Shown: positions 1-8,178 of the stretch, piece by piece | Layout: each line of letters begins with the position of its first letter | How positions within the stretch are numbered: position 1 is the first letter of the stretch | Assembly: GCA_028823955.1 (NCBI GenBank) | Contig: JAPPFE010000048.1 | Coordinates: 1 to 37,964, forward strand | Source: Candidatus Dadabacteria bacterium | GTDB lineage: Bacteria; Desulfobacterota_D; UBA1144; Nemesobacterales; Nemesobacteraceae | DNA: 37,964 bases | Direction of reading: 5' to 3' | The notes under the pieces: generated by a model | The model's input: only the letters and a program-made list of their open reading frames with translations | Databases searched by the model: none | Told to the model about the DNA's origin: nothing | Translations under genes and position numbers: made by a program

Positions 1-2
1 AA

Positions 3-1820
3 GACGTGCTTAAAAAGTTTTACTGTGAAACGGACGGTCCCAACTGGACAAACAAAACCAACTGGGGTTCTTCAGGTGCTCTCAGCACTTGGTATGGGGT
101 TATTGCTAATAACCAAGGAAAAGTTTTTGCCTTGCTTCTCAGGGAAAACATGTTAAGCGGGAGCATACCGCCGGAACTGGGCAGCCTGACTGATCTCGGA
201 CAATTGTACCTTAACAACAACATGTTAAGCGGGAGCATACCGCCGGAACTGGGCAGCCTGACTGCTCTCAGAGAATTGTACCTCAACAACAACGAGTTAA
301 GCGGTGAGATACCGCCGGAGCTAGGCAGCCTGACTGCTCTCAGAGAATTGTACCTCAGCCACAACATGTTAAGCGGGAGCATACCGCCGGAACTGGGCCG
401 CTTTATTTCTCTTGATGAATTGGATCTCAGCCACAACATGTTAAGCGGGAGCATACCGCCGGAACTGGTGGGCCGTGAGGAAGGTTTTCTTTATCTGTTT
501 TATCTCACTGAATTGGATCTCAGCAACAACGAGTTAAGCGGGAAGATACCCGAGGAACTGGGCGACCTGACCAACCTTGAGCAATTGCATCTCCACGAAA
601 ACGAGTTGAGCGGGGAAATACCCGAGGAGCTGGACGAGCTGCCCAGCCTTGTTGAAATTTCCATCTGGTCAAATCCGGAAATTGAGATCCGATTCAAGGA
701 CTTAAACCTCTTGGGCAATGACAGGACGAAGCTGCGCTATATCTATAACGCCAACAACGGGGCACAGTGGAAAAACAATAACAACTGGCTGTCTGACGAA
801 CCGCTGGGAGACTGGTACGGGGTAACAGTCAATGACAACGGCAAGGTTACGGGACTTGATCTTCAGAGCAACAACCTGAGAGGACCTGTTGATGGTGCGT
901 TCTCAGGCCTGCTGTATCTCGGGACCTTGAATCTTTCCGGGAACTGCGGTCTCACAGGAGAGCTGCCTTTAGGGCTGATGCGTGCGCCCTCTCTTAAGAC
1001 ACTGAACCTTGGGTCCACCGGGGTGGGAGTGCCGGACAATGAGGATTTCAGGGATTGGCTTGCCGGCATCAGTTTTACCAGTTCCTCTTGTGTATCGCCG
1101 CCGCGCCCCTCGTCACCCTCGTCACCCTCGTCACCACCACCATCATCATCACCATCATCGCCACTGCCGGAGTCTGACTTTGAGGGTCTGCAGGAAGACA
1201 GGGGAGAGGATGGACTGGCCATAAGTCCCGGGGGAGTGGGTACAAGCCTGATCGTGATCAGTCGCGAGGAAGCAAGGTACATTACAATTGAGTTAAGCGT
1301 CATGGGGAATGAATATCCTGAAGACCTGCCGTCAATCATTCTTTCCCCCTCCCTTCTTGAGCGGGTTGAAGCTGTTTCCTTCAGTCTGAGCGCTCCTTCG
1401 GAAGAAGAACTGCCTGAAGGACTTCGCCTGGAGGGGTTTGTGGTGGAAGCAGGTATTGGAAATGCCATGCTTGGGGCAGGGGAGACCGTAACGGTTTGTC
1501 TGCCTGCGGGTGTTGAGGAGTCGACGCCGAGGCTTTACCGTTACGAAGAGCAGTGGAACCCTCTTTCGGGGTCTGTGGTGGAAACCGTTAACGGCAATAG
1601 GTCTGTTTGCGCCGATGTGTCGTTTCTTCCGTCGCTTTTTGGAGTTTTCGTTGAGATTCCTGGGGTTATGGAGGAAAGCGCTGGCGGATGTTCGGTTGCT
1701 TCCGGAGAAACTGGGAGAGGCGGGTCGTTTAACGTGGCGTTTAATCTGTTTTTGATCATGTTCGGTCTTGTGGGTGTTTTTCGGAGAAGGCGGCGGATAT
1801 GTGTTCACAGAGCCAGGTAG
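3..1820 (+). CDS. Leucine-rich-repeat surface protein with C-terminal Cys-TM-Arg tail (5' partial)
   Basis: The frame is open to the window edge, so the true start and signal peptide probably lie upstream; the first available start is GTG at 6 (604 codons). Numbering from that GTG, the protein begins with a DGPNWTNKTNW cap, then about seven 24-residue plant-type LRRs of the form LxxNxLSGxIPPELGxLT. A second cap (around residue 240, NNGAQWKNNNNW) and more LRRs follow, then a Ser/Pro-rich linker near residues 360-395 and a beta-rich domain. The end has Cys562 in a GGCSVASG motif, a hydrophobic stretch near 575-592 and five arginines at 593-597. That tail resembles sorting signals processed by exosortase- or rhombosortase-like proteases, so cell-surface anchoring is likely. 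The ligand is unknown; adhesion or protein binding is inference. Confidence 0.85.
   Translation, partial: DVLKKFYCETDGPNWTNKTNWGSSGALSTWYGVIANNQGKVFALLLRENMLSGSIPPELGSLTDLGQLYLNNNMLSGSIPPELGSLTALRELYLNNNELSGEIPPELGSLTALRELYLSHNMLSGSIPPELGRFISLDELDLSHNMLSGSIPPELVGREEGFLYLFYLTELDLSNNELSGKIPEELGDLTNLEQLHLHENELSGEIPEELDELPSLVEISIWSNPEIEIRFKDLNLLGNDRTKLRYIYNANNGAQWKNNNNWLSDEPLGDWYGVTVNDNGKVTGLDLQSNNLRGPVDGAFSGLLYLGTLNLSGNCGLTGELPLGLMRAPSLKTLNLGSTGVGVPDNEDFRDWLAGISFTSSSCVSPPRPSSPSSPSSPPPSSSPSSPLPESDFEGLQEDRGEDGLAISPGGVGTSLIVISREEARYITIELSVMGNEYPEDLPSIILSPSLLERVEAVSFSLSAPSEEELPEGLRLEGFVVEAGIGNAMLGAGETVTVCLPAGVEESTPRLYRYEEQWNPLSGSVVETVNGNRSVCADVSFLPSLFGVFVEIPGVMEESAGGCSVASGETGRGGSFNVAFNLFLIMFGLVGVFRRRRRICVHRAR
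147..671 (+). repeat. Tandem 72-bp repeats encoding LRR units
   Basis: Seven in-frame units start at 147, 219, 291, 363, 435, 528 and 600. The period is 72 bp except for the fifth unit, which is 93 bp because of a 21-bp in-frame insertion. A 34-bp block beginning AACATGTTAAGC is identical in units 1, 2, 4 and 5, while units 3, 6 and 7 start AACGAG. Identity at silent positions suggests recent duplication or gene conversion rather than selection on the protein alone. Confidence 0.9.
1097..1170 (+). repeat. Low-complexity Ser/Pro linker repeats
   Basis: Short iterations of TCACCCTCG and then ACC/ATC triplets encode a Pro/Ser-rich spacer between the LRR domain and the beta-rich domain of the surface protein. 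Such tracts are prone to slippage, so length may vary between strains; this is inference. Confidence 0.7.
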
Positions 1821-1868
1821 CGGGGTTTCTGTTCAGCGGAGATATTCCATGCCGCGGAACCAGGATTC

Positions 1869-1884
1869 GCCGTGACGGCTTTTT
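1869..1884 (+). terminator. Possible weak terminator after the LRR gene
   Basis: A GCCG-TGA-CGGC hairpin is followed by five Ts, about 50 nt after the LRR stop codon. The stem is only 4 bp, so this is tentative. The rest of 1821-2015 shows no convincing gene; the short open frames there have no recognisable product. Confidence 0.3.
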
Positions 1885-2015
1885 GTCCTTTTCTGAAACC
1901 GGGAGGATACAGCCGGTCGTTCCGTGTGTTTTTTCCGGATGCTCACGAGCGGACAAAAGTGTTGCCCTCCCACTTTCTGTGAACCACTTCCCTGCTAACA
2001 CAGGCGGGTATTTTC

Positions 2016-2043
2016 TTGCTGATTTTTTTGTTTTATGTAGAAT
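2016..2043 (+). promoter_or_regulatory. Sigma70-like promoter of the rimP-nusA-infB operon
   Basis: TTGCTG (2016-2021) and TAGAAT (2038-2043) are separated by 16 bp. Predicted transcription start is near 2050, about 10 nt before the hairpin at 2059-2086. The arrangement of promoter, hairpin and rimP fits promoter-proximal attenuation. Confidence 0.55.
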
Positions 2044-2058
2044 TTAAATCGCTTTGCA

Positions 2059-2086
2059 AAGAGTGGGTCTTTACCCGCTCTTTTTT
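2059..2086 (+). terminator. Rho-independent terminator / attenuator in the rimP leader
   Basis: A 10-bp stem (AAGAGTGGGT paired with ACCCGCTCTT, one G-T pair) closes a CTTT loop and runs directly into six Ts. It lies between the predicted promoter and the rimP start at 2119, so it would stop transcripts before the operon unless read through. Attenuators ahead of rimP are known in enterobacteria (rimP leader), and the operon encodes NusA, which affects termination; autogenous control is therefore plausible but inferred. Confidence 0.8.
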
Positions 2087-2118
2087 GTTGATGGGCTTGA
2101 AAGATACGGAGAATTTTT

Positions 2119-2607
2119 GTGGAAAAGGCTAACGGTAAGCTTGAAAAAGCAGTTTTGGAGATACTCCACCCGATTGTCGAGGAGAATTCCTGCGAGCTTG
2201 TGGATATAAAGTACCTGAGGGAAAGAGGTGGCAGGGTCTTGAGAATATACCTTGACAAGGAGGGCGGGGTTACCGTTGATGACTGCGCTGACGTGAGCAG
2301 GGAACTCAGCGTGGCTCTTGACGCTTACGATATAATGCCGCGACATTCCTACACGCTTGAAGTGTCTTCTCCTGGGCTCAGGAGACCCCTTAACAGGCAA
2401 AGCGACTACGAGAGGTTCAAGGGGAGAAGAGTGAAGATAAGGACCGCGGATCCTGTCGGGGACAGAAAGGTTTTTTCCGGGACTCTTCTCGGAATGGATG
2501 GGGAGATGATTCTGGTGGAAGTTGACGGCCGTTCCTACAGCGTGCCTTTCGGTTCCGTCAGCAGGGCGAACTTGGAAATTGATTTTGGGAAAGGAGCGAG
2601 AAAATGA
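2119..2607 (+). CDS. rimP: Ribosome maturation factor RimP
   Basis: RimP binds the free 30S subunit and helps its late maturation. The 162-residue length is normal for the family. The N-terminal domain covers about residues 1-90 and ends with the family signature YTLEVSSPGLRRPL at 78-91; the SH3-like C-terminal domain follows. The GTG start is preceded by ACGGAGAA, a reasonable Shine-Dalgarno sequence. The stop overlaps the nusA start (ATGA), indicating translational coupling. This is the first gene of the rimP-nusA-infB operon, behind an attenuator-like hairpin. Confidence 0.95.
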   Translation: MEKANGKLEKAVLEILHPIVEENSCELVDIKYLRERGGRVLRIYLDKEGGVTVDDCADVSRELSVALDAYDIMPRHSYTLEVSSPGLRRPLNRQSDYERFKGRRVKIRTADPVGDRKVFSGTLLGMDGEMILVEVDGRSYSVPFGSVSRANLEIDFGKGARK

Positions 2608-3959
2608 TTACGGAACTGACGAGAGTTATAGATTCCGTAGGGAAAGACAAGGGCATTGACAGGGAACGCATAATAAGCGCGGTTGAGGAAGCGGTTCTGT
2701 CCGCTGCCGAGAAGCTTCTCAAGTCAAAGAATCAGGACAAGGAACTCGACGTCTACTATAATCCCGATGAGGGAGAGGTGGAGCTTTTCGAGTACAAGGA
2801 GGTTGTGGAAACCGTAACCGACCCCGAAATTGAAATTTCCCTCGCGGAAGCGTCCGAACTCGATCCCGAAACTGAACTTGGAGACATGATAGGCGTTAAG
2901 ATAAGCCCCGAATACACCAGAATTGCCATTCACAACGCCAAGCAGAAGGTCCTTCAGAAACTCAAGGAGGCCGAAGGCAAGGTTATATACGAGGAATTTA
3001 TCGGCAGGAAAGGAACCGTAATCGGCGGCATAGTGAGAAGGGTTGACAGAAGGCACATAATAGTTGACCTCGGAAGGGTTGAGGCTGTCCTGCCCCCGGA
3101 ACAGCAGGTACCGAGAGAGTACTACAAGATGAAGGAAAGAATACGAGCGGTGCTTCTGGATATAAAGGAGTCGCCTAGGGGGGAACCTAGGCTTATTCTT
3201 TCCAGAGCTCATGTGAGTTTCGTAATGAGGCTTTTTGAGTCGGAAGTCCCTGAAATCGCCGAGAATATAGTGGAGATAAAAGCTATCTCGAGAGACCCCG
3301 GGGGAAGAACGAAAATAGCCGTGGCGTCAAAAGATTCGGATGTGGACGCGGTTGGCGCCTGCGTGGGAATGAGGGGCTCTAGGGTTCAGAGCATAATCCA
3401 GGAACTCAGGGGCGAGAAGGTAGATATAGTTCCCTGGTCAGAAGATCCTGCCCGCTACGTCTGCAACGCCCTCTCCCCGGCAGTTGTCAACAAGGTTGTA
3501 ATTGACGAGAACAGCCGCTCTATGGAGGTCATAGTTGATGATGACCAGCTTTCTCTCGCTATCGGGAGGAAGGGACAGAACGTAAGGCTGGCATCGCAGC
3601 TTACCGAGTGGAAGATAGATATAAAAACTGAGTCCAGAGTCAAGCAGGAACAGCAGGAAGTGCTCTCCCTTCTTACAAGCTTGCCGTCTGTGAGCGAGGT
3701 TACAGCAAGTCTGCTTTACAATGACGGATTTTACTCTCTTGAACACATAGCTTTTTGCGAACCGGATGTGCTCATGAAGGTTGGAAGTCTCAACGAAGAC
3801 GAGGTTTCCACGCTCCAGAAAGCGGCCCGCGTGGCACTTATGGAAAAACTTGAGGAGATGCCTGTTGAGAGCGGAACTGAAGAGGTTTCGGATGCAGAAG
3901 GGGTTAAGATGTCATCGCCTGCCGACGCAGAGGCAGAGGATTTGCAAAAAGACGAGTAG
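2604..3959 (+). CDS. nusA: Transcription termination/antitermination protein NusA
   Basis: NusA binds RNA polymerase and nascent RNA and modulates pausing, termination and antitermination. In order: N-terminal polymerase-binding domain (1-125), S1 domain (about 135-190), first KH domain (about 225-295, with GACVGMRGSR at 251-260) and second KH domain (GRKG at 321-324). A helix-hairpin-helix-like region covers about 355-410, followed by a short acidic tail. At 451 residues it lies between short NusA forms and the E. coli form, with only one C-terminal repeat visible. It overlaps rimP by 4 nt. The ylxR gene that often follows nusA is absent. Confidence 0.97.
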   Translation: MITELTRVIDSVGKDKGIDRERIISAVEEAVLSAAEKLLKSKNQDKELDVYYNPDEGEVELFEYKEVVETVTDPEIEISLAEASELDPETELGDMIGVKISPEYTRIAIHNAKQKVLQKLKEAEGKVIYEEFIGRKGTVIGGIVRRVDRRHIIVDLGRVEAVLPPEQQVPREYYKMKERIRAVLLDIKESPRGEPRLILSRAHVSFVMRLFESEVPEIAENIVEIKAISRDPGGRTKIAVASKDSDVDAVGACVGMRGSRVQSIIQELRGEKVDIVPWSEDPARYVCNALSPAVVNKVVIDENSRSMEVIVDDDQLSLAIGRKGQNVRLASQLTEWKIDIKTESRVKQEQQEVLSLLTSLPSVSEVTASLLYNDGFYSLEHIAFCEPDVLMKVGSLNEDEVSTLQKAARVALMEKLEEMPVESGTEEVSDAEGVKMSSPADAEAEDLQKDE

Positions 3960-3972
3960 CAAAAACCACCGG

Positions 3973-4000
3973 CCCACCTCTCTAGGGGAGCGGGTTTTTT
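3973..4000 (+). terminator. Imperfect hairpin plus T-run between nusA and infB
   Basis: CCC-A-CCTC / GGGG-AGC-GGG can fold with a TCTA loop and an internal bulge, followed by six Ts that run into the infB start region. The pairing is imperfect, so it could be a partial attenuator or chance. It matters because the AGGGGAG inside the stem is also the best ribosome-binding candidate for a TTG start at 3999. Confidence 0.35.
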
Positions 4001-4007
4001 GGGGAAT

Positions 4008-6554
4008 ATGCCTAAAGTCAGAATACATCAGATAGCCAAAGAGCTGGGAATAACCAGCAAAGAGGTAGTGGAGCAGAGCGTAAAGCTTGGAATGAAAGTT
4101 ACAAGTCACCAGAACGTGGTCTCGGAAACAGATGCCGAGAGAATAAAAAAGGCGCTTATTAGCGTCCCGGAGGAGAATTCTTCAGAACCGGCGGAAAAGC
4201 AGAAGGAAACCGTGAAGGTTTTCAAGTCTGAGACGGGCGACTTCGTCGAAAGAAGAAGCGGCTCGAGAGTTATCAGGAGAAAAAAGAAGGTTGTAAAACC
4301 GGAGCCGGAGCCTGTGGAAGCAGAAGCCGTTCCGGCTGCCGGGGAACCTGCGGAAGCAAAGCCGGAGCCTGAAATTCCTGTCCCGTCCGAGCCCGCAGAA
4401 GCGGAAGCAGCCCAGGTTCCAAGCGCCGAGAGCGAAGCGATGCCCGAGGAAGCGCCCGAAGCCGAGGTCGAGGTTCCACAGGAAGATGACCTTGAACTTA
4501 AGCCGGAGCCATCTCCCGAACCTGGAAAGGTCATTGAGGAAGTGGAAGATGAGAAAAAACCAAAGCAGAAGAAAAAAGCTAAAAAGAGCAAGCCACTAAA
4601 AGAGGAAATACATGATGAAGAGACCCTGGAGCAGCTCAAAAGAGCGTTTCGGACCAAGGTTCCCAGCAGAAAGGAATATGTAATACAGAACAAAAAGCCC
4701 AAACTGAGGCAGAATTTTGACGGACCCGGGAAAAACAGAGGAGCCTACCCAGCAGATGGACAGGACGGGAGAGTTGTTCCGATTTCTCCCGCCCACACGT
4801 CGAAAAGAAACATCAAGGTCGGCGAAACGATAGTGGTTTCCGAACTTGCGAAGATGATGAGCGTAAAAGCGACGGAAGTCGTTAAGAAACTTATGACCAT
4901 GGGTACGGGCGCTACGATCAATCAGTCAATTGACAGCGATACCGCCGAGCTTCTTGCCGATGAGTTCGGTTTTAACGTGACCGTTGAGAGGTTTGTCGAA
5001 GAGGACCTGCTTTTTGATCAGGATGAGTCGCAAGATGTGGAGAAAATGCCGCGCCCGCCGGTCGTTACCGTCATGGGACATGTTGATCACGGCAAGACCA
5101 CACTCCTTGACTCTATAAGGGAAACCAATGTTGTCGCGGGAGAGGCCGGTGGAATAACGCAGCACATAGGCGCCTATGCGGTGAACATAAAGGATTCAAC
5201 CATAGTTTTCGTGGATACGCCTGGACACGAGGCGTTTACTTCGATGAGGGCCCGCGGCGCGAGTATAACGGACATAGTGATCCTGGTAGTGGCGGCGGAT
5301 GACGGAGTAATGCCCCAGACGGTCGAAGCGGTTAACCATGCGAAAGCGGCCGGAGTTCCGATTATAGTAGCCATAAACAAAGTTGACAAGGAAGGTGCCG
5401 ATGTCGAAAAAATCAGGAGAGAGCTCTCCGAGATAGATCTCCTATCGGAACAGTGGGGAGGAGACACTCTTTTTGCCGAGGTTTCAGCGAAAAAGAAAAA
5501 GGGTCTAAGCGAACTCCTCGAGCTTGTGCTGCTCCAGGCCGATATACTTGAACTCAAGGCGTCGCCCGATAAAAAAGCAAACGGCGTGGTGGTAGAAGCG
5601 GAGCTTGACAAGGGAAGGGGAGCGGTCTCCACTGTCATAGTCAAGGAGGGGACTCTTCGGGTCGGAGATTGCGTTGTATCAGGCGTTCACAGTGGAAAAA
5701 TAAGGGCCCTTACCGATGACAAGGGCAAAGCGGTAAAAAGCGTCGGTCCTTCAATGCCCGTTAAGATCATGGGTCTCTCGGGAGTTGCCGAAGCCGGGGA
5801 AAAATTCCATGCAGTGAAGGATGAGAAGACAGCCAAGGAGATAACTTCTCACCGTCTGGATAAGATCAGGTCCCGCAAGGTGATCACCACTCCGAAACTT
5901 TCGCTCGAAGACCTTTTCAGCTCTATTGAAAACGAGGAAGCGAAGGAACTTTCGCTCATCATAAAGGCAGATACCCAGGGATCGGTTGAGGCTCTCAGGG
6001 AGTCTTTGGAAAAACTCTCTACCGAGAAATGCAGGGTAAAGATCGTTCACTCCGGAGCCGGAGGCATAAACGAAACGGATGTGGTTCTTGCAAGCGCCTC
6101 AAACGCGGTGGTGATAGGGTTTAACGTCCGCCCGGATGCGAACGCGCTTAGGATTTCTGAGAAGGAAGGTGTCTCTCTTGAACTTCATTCAATAATTTAC
6201 GATGTGGTAAGCCGCGTAAAAAGTGCGATGGAGGGACTTCTGGAGCCCATTCGCAAGGAAGTCGTGGTGGCCCACATGGACGTAAAGGAGCTTTTCCACG
6301 TGTCAAGGGTAGGGACTATCGCGGGATGCATGGTTTCTGACGGCAGGGTAAGCAGGGACAACAGCATCAGAGTGGTTCGGGACGGCACGGTTGTCTTTGA
6401 CGGCAAAGTAAGTTCTCTTAGACGCTTTAAAGAGGACGTGAAAGAGGTCCAATCGGGCTACGAATGCGGTATAACGATAGAGAATTTCAACGACGTGAAA
6501 CAGGGAGATGTCTTCGAACTCTACAAGCTTGAGGAGATAAAGCAGGAGCTTTGA
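4008..6554 (+). CDS. infB: Translation initiation factor IF-2
   Basis: IF-2 is the GTPase that delivers initiator tRNA to the 30S subunit and promotes subunit joining. The 848-residue protein has an N-terminal IF2_N domain (KVRIHQIAKELG), a long Pro/Glu/Ala-rich acidic linker (about 95-185), a basic stretch and a second IF2_N-like domain (about 265-325). The G domain follows, with GHVDHGKT at 357-364, DTPGH at 403-407 and NKVD at 457-460, then domains II-IV. The ATG at 4008 is chosen because family members begin M-x-KVR, but a TTG at 3999 has better Shine-Dalgarno spacing (AGGGGAG at 3984-3990) and would add three residues. Confidence 0.97.
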   Translation: MPKVRIHQIAKELGITSKEVVEQSVKLGMKVTSHQNVVSETDAERIKKALISVPEENSSEPAEKQKETVKVFKSETGDFVERRSGSRVIRRKKKVVKPEPEPVEAEAVPAAGEPAEAKPEPEIPVPSEPAEAEAAQVPSAESEAMPEEAPEAEVEVPQEDDLELKPEPSPEPGKVIEEVEDEKKPKQKKKAKKSKPLKEEIHDEETLEQLKRAFRTKVPSRKEYVIQNKKPKLRQNFDGPGKNRGAYPADGQDGRVVPISPAHTSKRNIKVGETIVVSELAKMMSVKATEVVKKLMTMGTGATINQSIDSDTAELLADEFGFNVTVERFVEEDLLFDQDESQDVEKMPRPPVVTVMGHVDHGKTTLLDSIRETNVVAGEAGGITQHIGAYAVNIKDSTIVFVDTPGHEAFTSMRARGASITDIVILVVAADDGVMPQTVEAVNHAKAAGVPIIVAINKVDKEGADVEKIRRELSEIDLLSEQWGGDTLFAEVSAKKKKGLSELLELVLLQADILELKASPDKKANGVVVEAELDKGRGAVSTVIVKEGTLRVGDCVVSGVHSGKIRALTDDKGKAVKSVGPSMPVKIMGLSGVAEAGEKFHAVKDEKTAKEITSHRLDKIRSRKVITTPKLSLEDLFSSIENEEAKELSLIIKADTQGSVEALRESLEKLSTEKCRVKIVHSGAGGINETDVVLASASNAVVIGFNVRPDANALRISEKEGVSLELHSIIYDVVSRVKSAMEGLLEPIRKEVVVAHMDVKELFHVSRVGTIAGCMVSDGRVSRDNSIRVVRDGTVVFDGKVSSLRRFKEDVKEVQSGYECGITIENFNDVKQGDVFELYKLEEIKQEL

Positions 6555-6568
6555 TATCTGGATTTTAA

Positions 6569-6859
6569 ATGGTAGTGGGTATAGCCAGGTTTGAACTCTA
6601 CATGTCGGGCAACAGGTCTTTGAAAGATAAAAGACGCCTGGTAAAAAGCCTTGTGGAAAGGACGAGGTCGAAATTCCCGAGCCTCTCACTGACTGAAGTT
6701 GATTCCCTGGACTTAAAGGACAAGGCCACCATAGGGCTTGGTTATGTTTCCAACGATGCTTCCTTGGTAAATTCCGTTCTGGACAAGGTGACTTCCTATA
6801 TAGAGAGCACGGGGAATTTCCGCATGGGTGAAAAAGAAATGGAGATCATCCATTTCTAA
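6569..6859 (+). CDS. ylxP: DUF503 family protein, YlxP-like
   Basis: A 96-residue protein of the DUF503/YlxP family, recognised from the SLKDKRRLVKSLVERTRSKF core and from its place between infB and rbfA, where the family is commonly found. A role in ribosome assembly or translation is inferred from that context; the biochemical function is not established to my knowledge. It starts with ATG 14 nt after the infB stop, with 10 nt to rbfA, so it is cotranscribed. Confidence 0.85.
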   Translation: MVVGIARFELYMSGNRSLKDKRRLVKSLVERTRSKFPSLSLTEVDSLDLKDKATIGLGYVSNDASLVNSVLDKVTSYIESTGNFRMGEKEMEIIHF

Positions 6860-6869
6860 GTGAACGAAG

Positions 6870-7223
6870 ATGTCTCACAGCTACAAAAGATCCGCAAGGA
6901 TATCCGATCTTCTCATAAAGGAAATATCCGAGATGCTGGTACGCGGCAAGATCAAGGACCCCAGGGTATCGTCGGCAAGCATAACGGCTGTTAGGGTCAC
7001 AGACGACATGGGCTACGCGAAGGTCTTCTTTACCTCTTTTGATGAACGCTCCGACACCCAGGAGATGCTTGAGGGATTAAGGAACGCTACAGGCTACATA
7101 AGAAGCACCCTTTCCAAGAGATTGAGGATAAAGAAGATTCCCAACATAGAATTCGAGTACGACGCTTTGGTGGAAAAGCGGGCGAGAATTGACGAACTCA
7201 TAAAGGACCTCTCGGATGGATAA
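6870..7223 (+). CDS. rbfA: 30S ribosome-binding factor RbfA
   Basis: RbfA is a small KH-type protein that binds the immature 30S subunit near helix 1 of 16S rRNA and aids maturation and cold adaptation. The 117-residue protein shows the family motifs: an N-terminal basic helix (RISDLLIKEISEML), DPRV near residue 30, VRVTDD, and the C-terminal KH core LRIKKIPNIEFEYD. The stop overlaps the next gene by 8 nt. Confidence 0.95.
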   Translation: MSHSYKRSARISDLLIKEISEMLVRGKIKDPRVSSASITAVRVTDDMGYAKVFFTSFDERSDTQEMLEGLRNATGYIRSTLSKRLRIKKIPNIEFEYDALVEKRARIDELIKDLSDG

Positions 7224-8178
7224 GCTCGATAACATTCTTAACCTAATAAGGGAAAACCAAAGCTTTCTTGTCGTTTCCCACGAGAATCCGGATTGCGACG
7301 CTTTGGGTTCAACCATAGCCATGGTGCTGGTTCTTCACGAGCTTGAAAAGGATGTGATCATGTACAACGCAGACGGGGTTCCTGAATACCTGCGATTTCT
7401 TCCCGAATGCTCCGGCATTATCGATTCTCTTGAAGGCGTCACCAACCCAGTGGATGTAGTTATGCTCCTTGACTGTGCTGATGTTTCGCGACCCGGAAAA
7501 GAATTTGAAAATTTTATCCTGGAAAACGGTTTCACGTTTGCGTTTGTGGACCACCACGCAACCAACAGCACGGGTTCCGAGTACTGCTTTGTGGATGAAA
7601 CCGCATCTTCTACGGGGGTTATTCTCTACAGGATGATAAAGCGGCTCGGGATTCCCATCAGCCCGAACGTTGCGGAATGCCTTTTTTCCACCATAGTCGG
7701 GGACACCGGTTCGTTCCGGTATTCAAACACCTGTTCTGAGACGTTCACGATCGCCGCTGATCTGGTCAACTGCGGAGCCGATCCCGAAAAGATCTCAAGA
7801 TTCATTTATGATAACGAACCTCTTAGAAAGGTCATGCTTAGAACCTTGGCAATGAACACCCTTGAGGTAACCGGGAAAATCGCTTTTCTTCACGTATCGA
7901 GCGAGATGTTCCAGCAGACCGGCACCGAAAAGGAGCATACCGAAGGCCTTGTAAGCATGGCTAGGTCAATTGAAGGGATTGAGGTCGCGGTTTTTCTGAG
8001 GCAGGAATCCGCCATCGGCTGGAAAGTGAGCCTCAGGTCCAAGGAGTACGTGGACGTGGCGCAGATCGCCAGACGTTACGGTGGGGGAGGGCACCGCAAG
8101 GCGGCCGGATGTGTGGTTTCCGCACCGCTCGCTACCGTCAAACGCAGACTTCTCAGTTCGATTCAGGAAGCGATGTGA
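7216..8178 (+). CDS. DHH/DHHA1 family phosphoesterase, NrnA-like
   Basis: A 320-residue phosphoesterase of the bacterial NrnA/RecJ-like DHH superfamily. The N-terminal metal-binding motifs are visible: SHENPDCDALGS (21-32) and DHH at 112-114. The C-terminal DHHA1 domain carries GGGGHRKAAG at 289-298. Family members degrade nanoRNA and, in some species, pAp or cyclic-di-AMP-derived pApA; which substrate applies here cannot be read from the sequence. The position between rbfA and truB is common in bacteria lacking oligoribonuclease. It overlaps rbfA by 8 nt and truB by 1 nt. Confidence 0.9.
   Translation: MDKLDNILNLIRENQSFLVVSHENPDCDALGSTIAMVLVLHELEKDVIMYNADGVPEYLRFLPECSGIIDSLEGVTNPVDVVMLLDCADVSRPGKEFENFILENGFTFAFVDHHATNSTGSEYCFVDETASSTGVILYRMIKRLGIPISPNVAECLFSTIVGDTGSFRYSNTCSETFTIAADLVNCGADPEKISRFIYDNEPLRKVMLRTLAMNTLEVTGKIAFLHVSSEMFQQTGTEKEHTEGLVSMARSIEGIEVAVFLRQESAIGWKVSLRSKEYVDVAQIARRYGGGGHRKAAGCVVSAPLATVKRRLLSSIQEAM

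Noticed and set aside
147-671. Regular repeats that might be taken for a CRISPR array
   Set aside because: The repeats are contiguous, in frame and encode LRR units; there are no unique spacers or cas genes.
1799-2047. 82-codon plus-strand open frame between LRR gene and rimP
   Set aside because: No domain, no ribosome-binding site, and it runs through the predicted rimP promoter.
4106-4702. 198-codon minus-strand open frame
   Set aside because: It lies opposite the Pro/Glu/Ala-rich linker of infB and encodes a low-complexity Ser/Gly-rich product typical of an antisense shadow.
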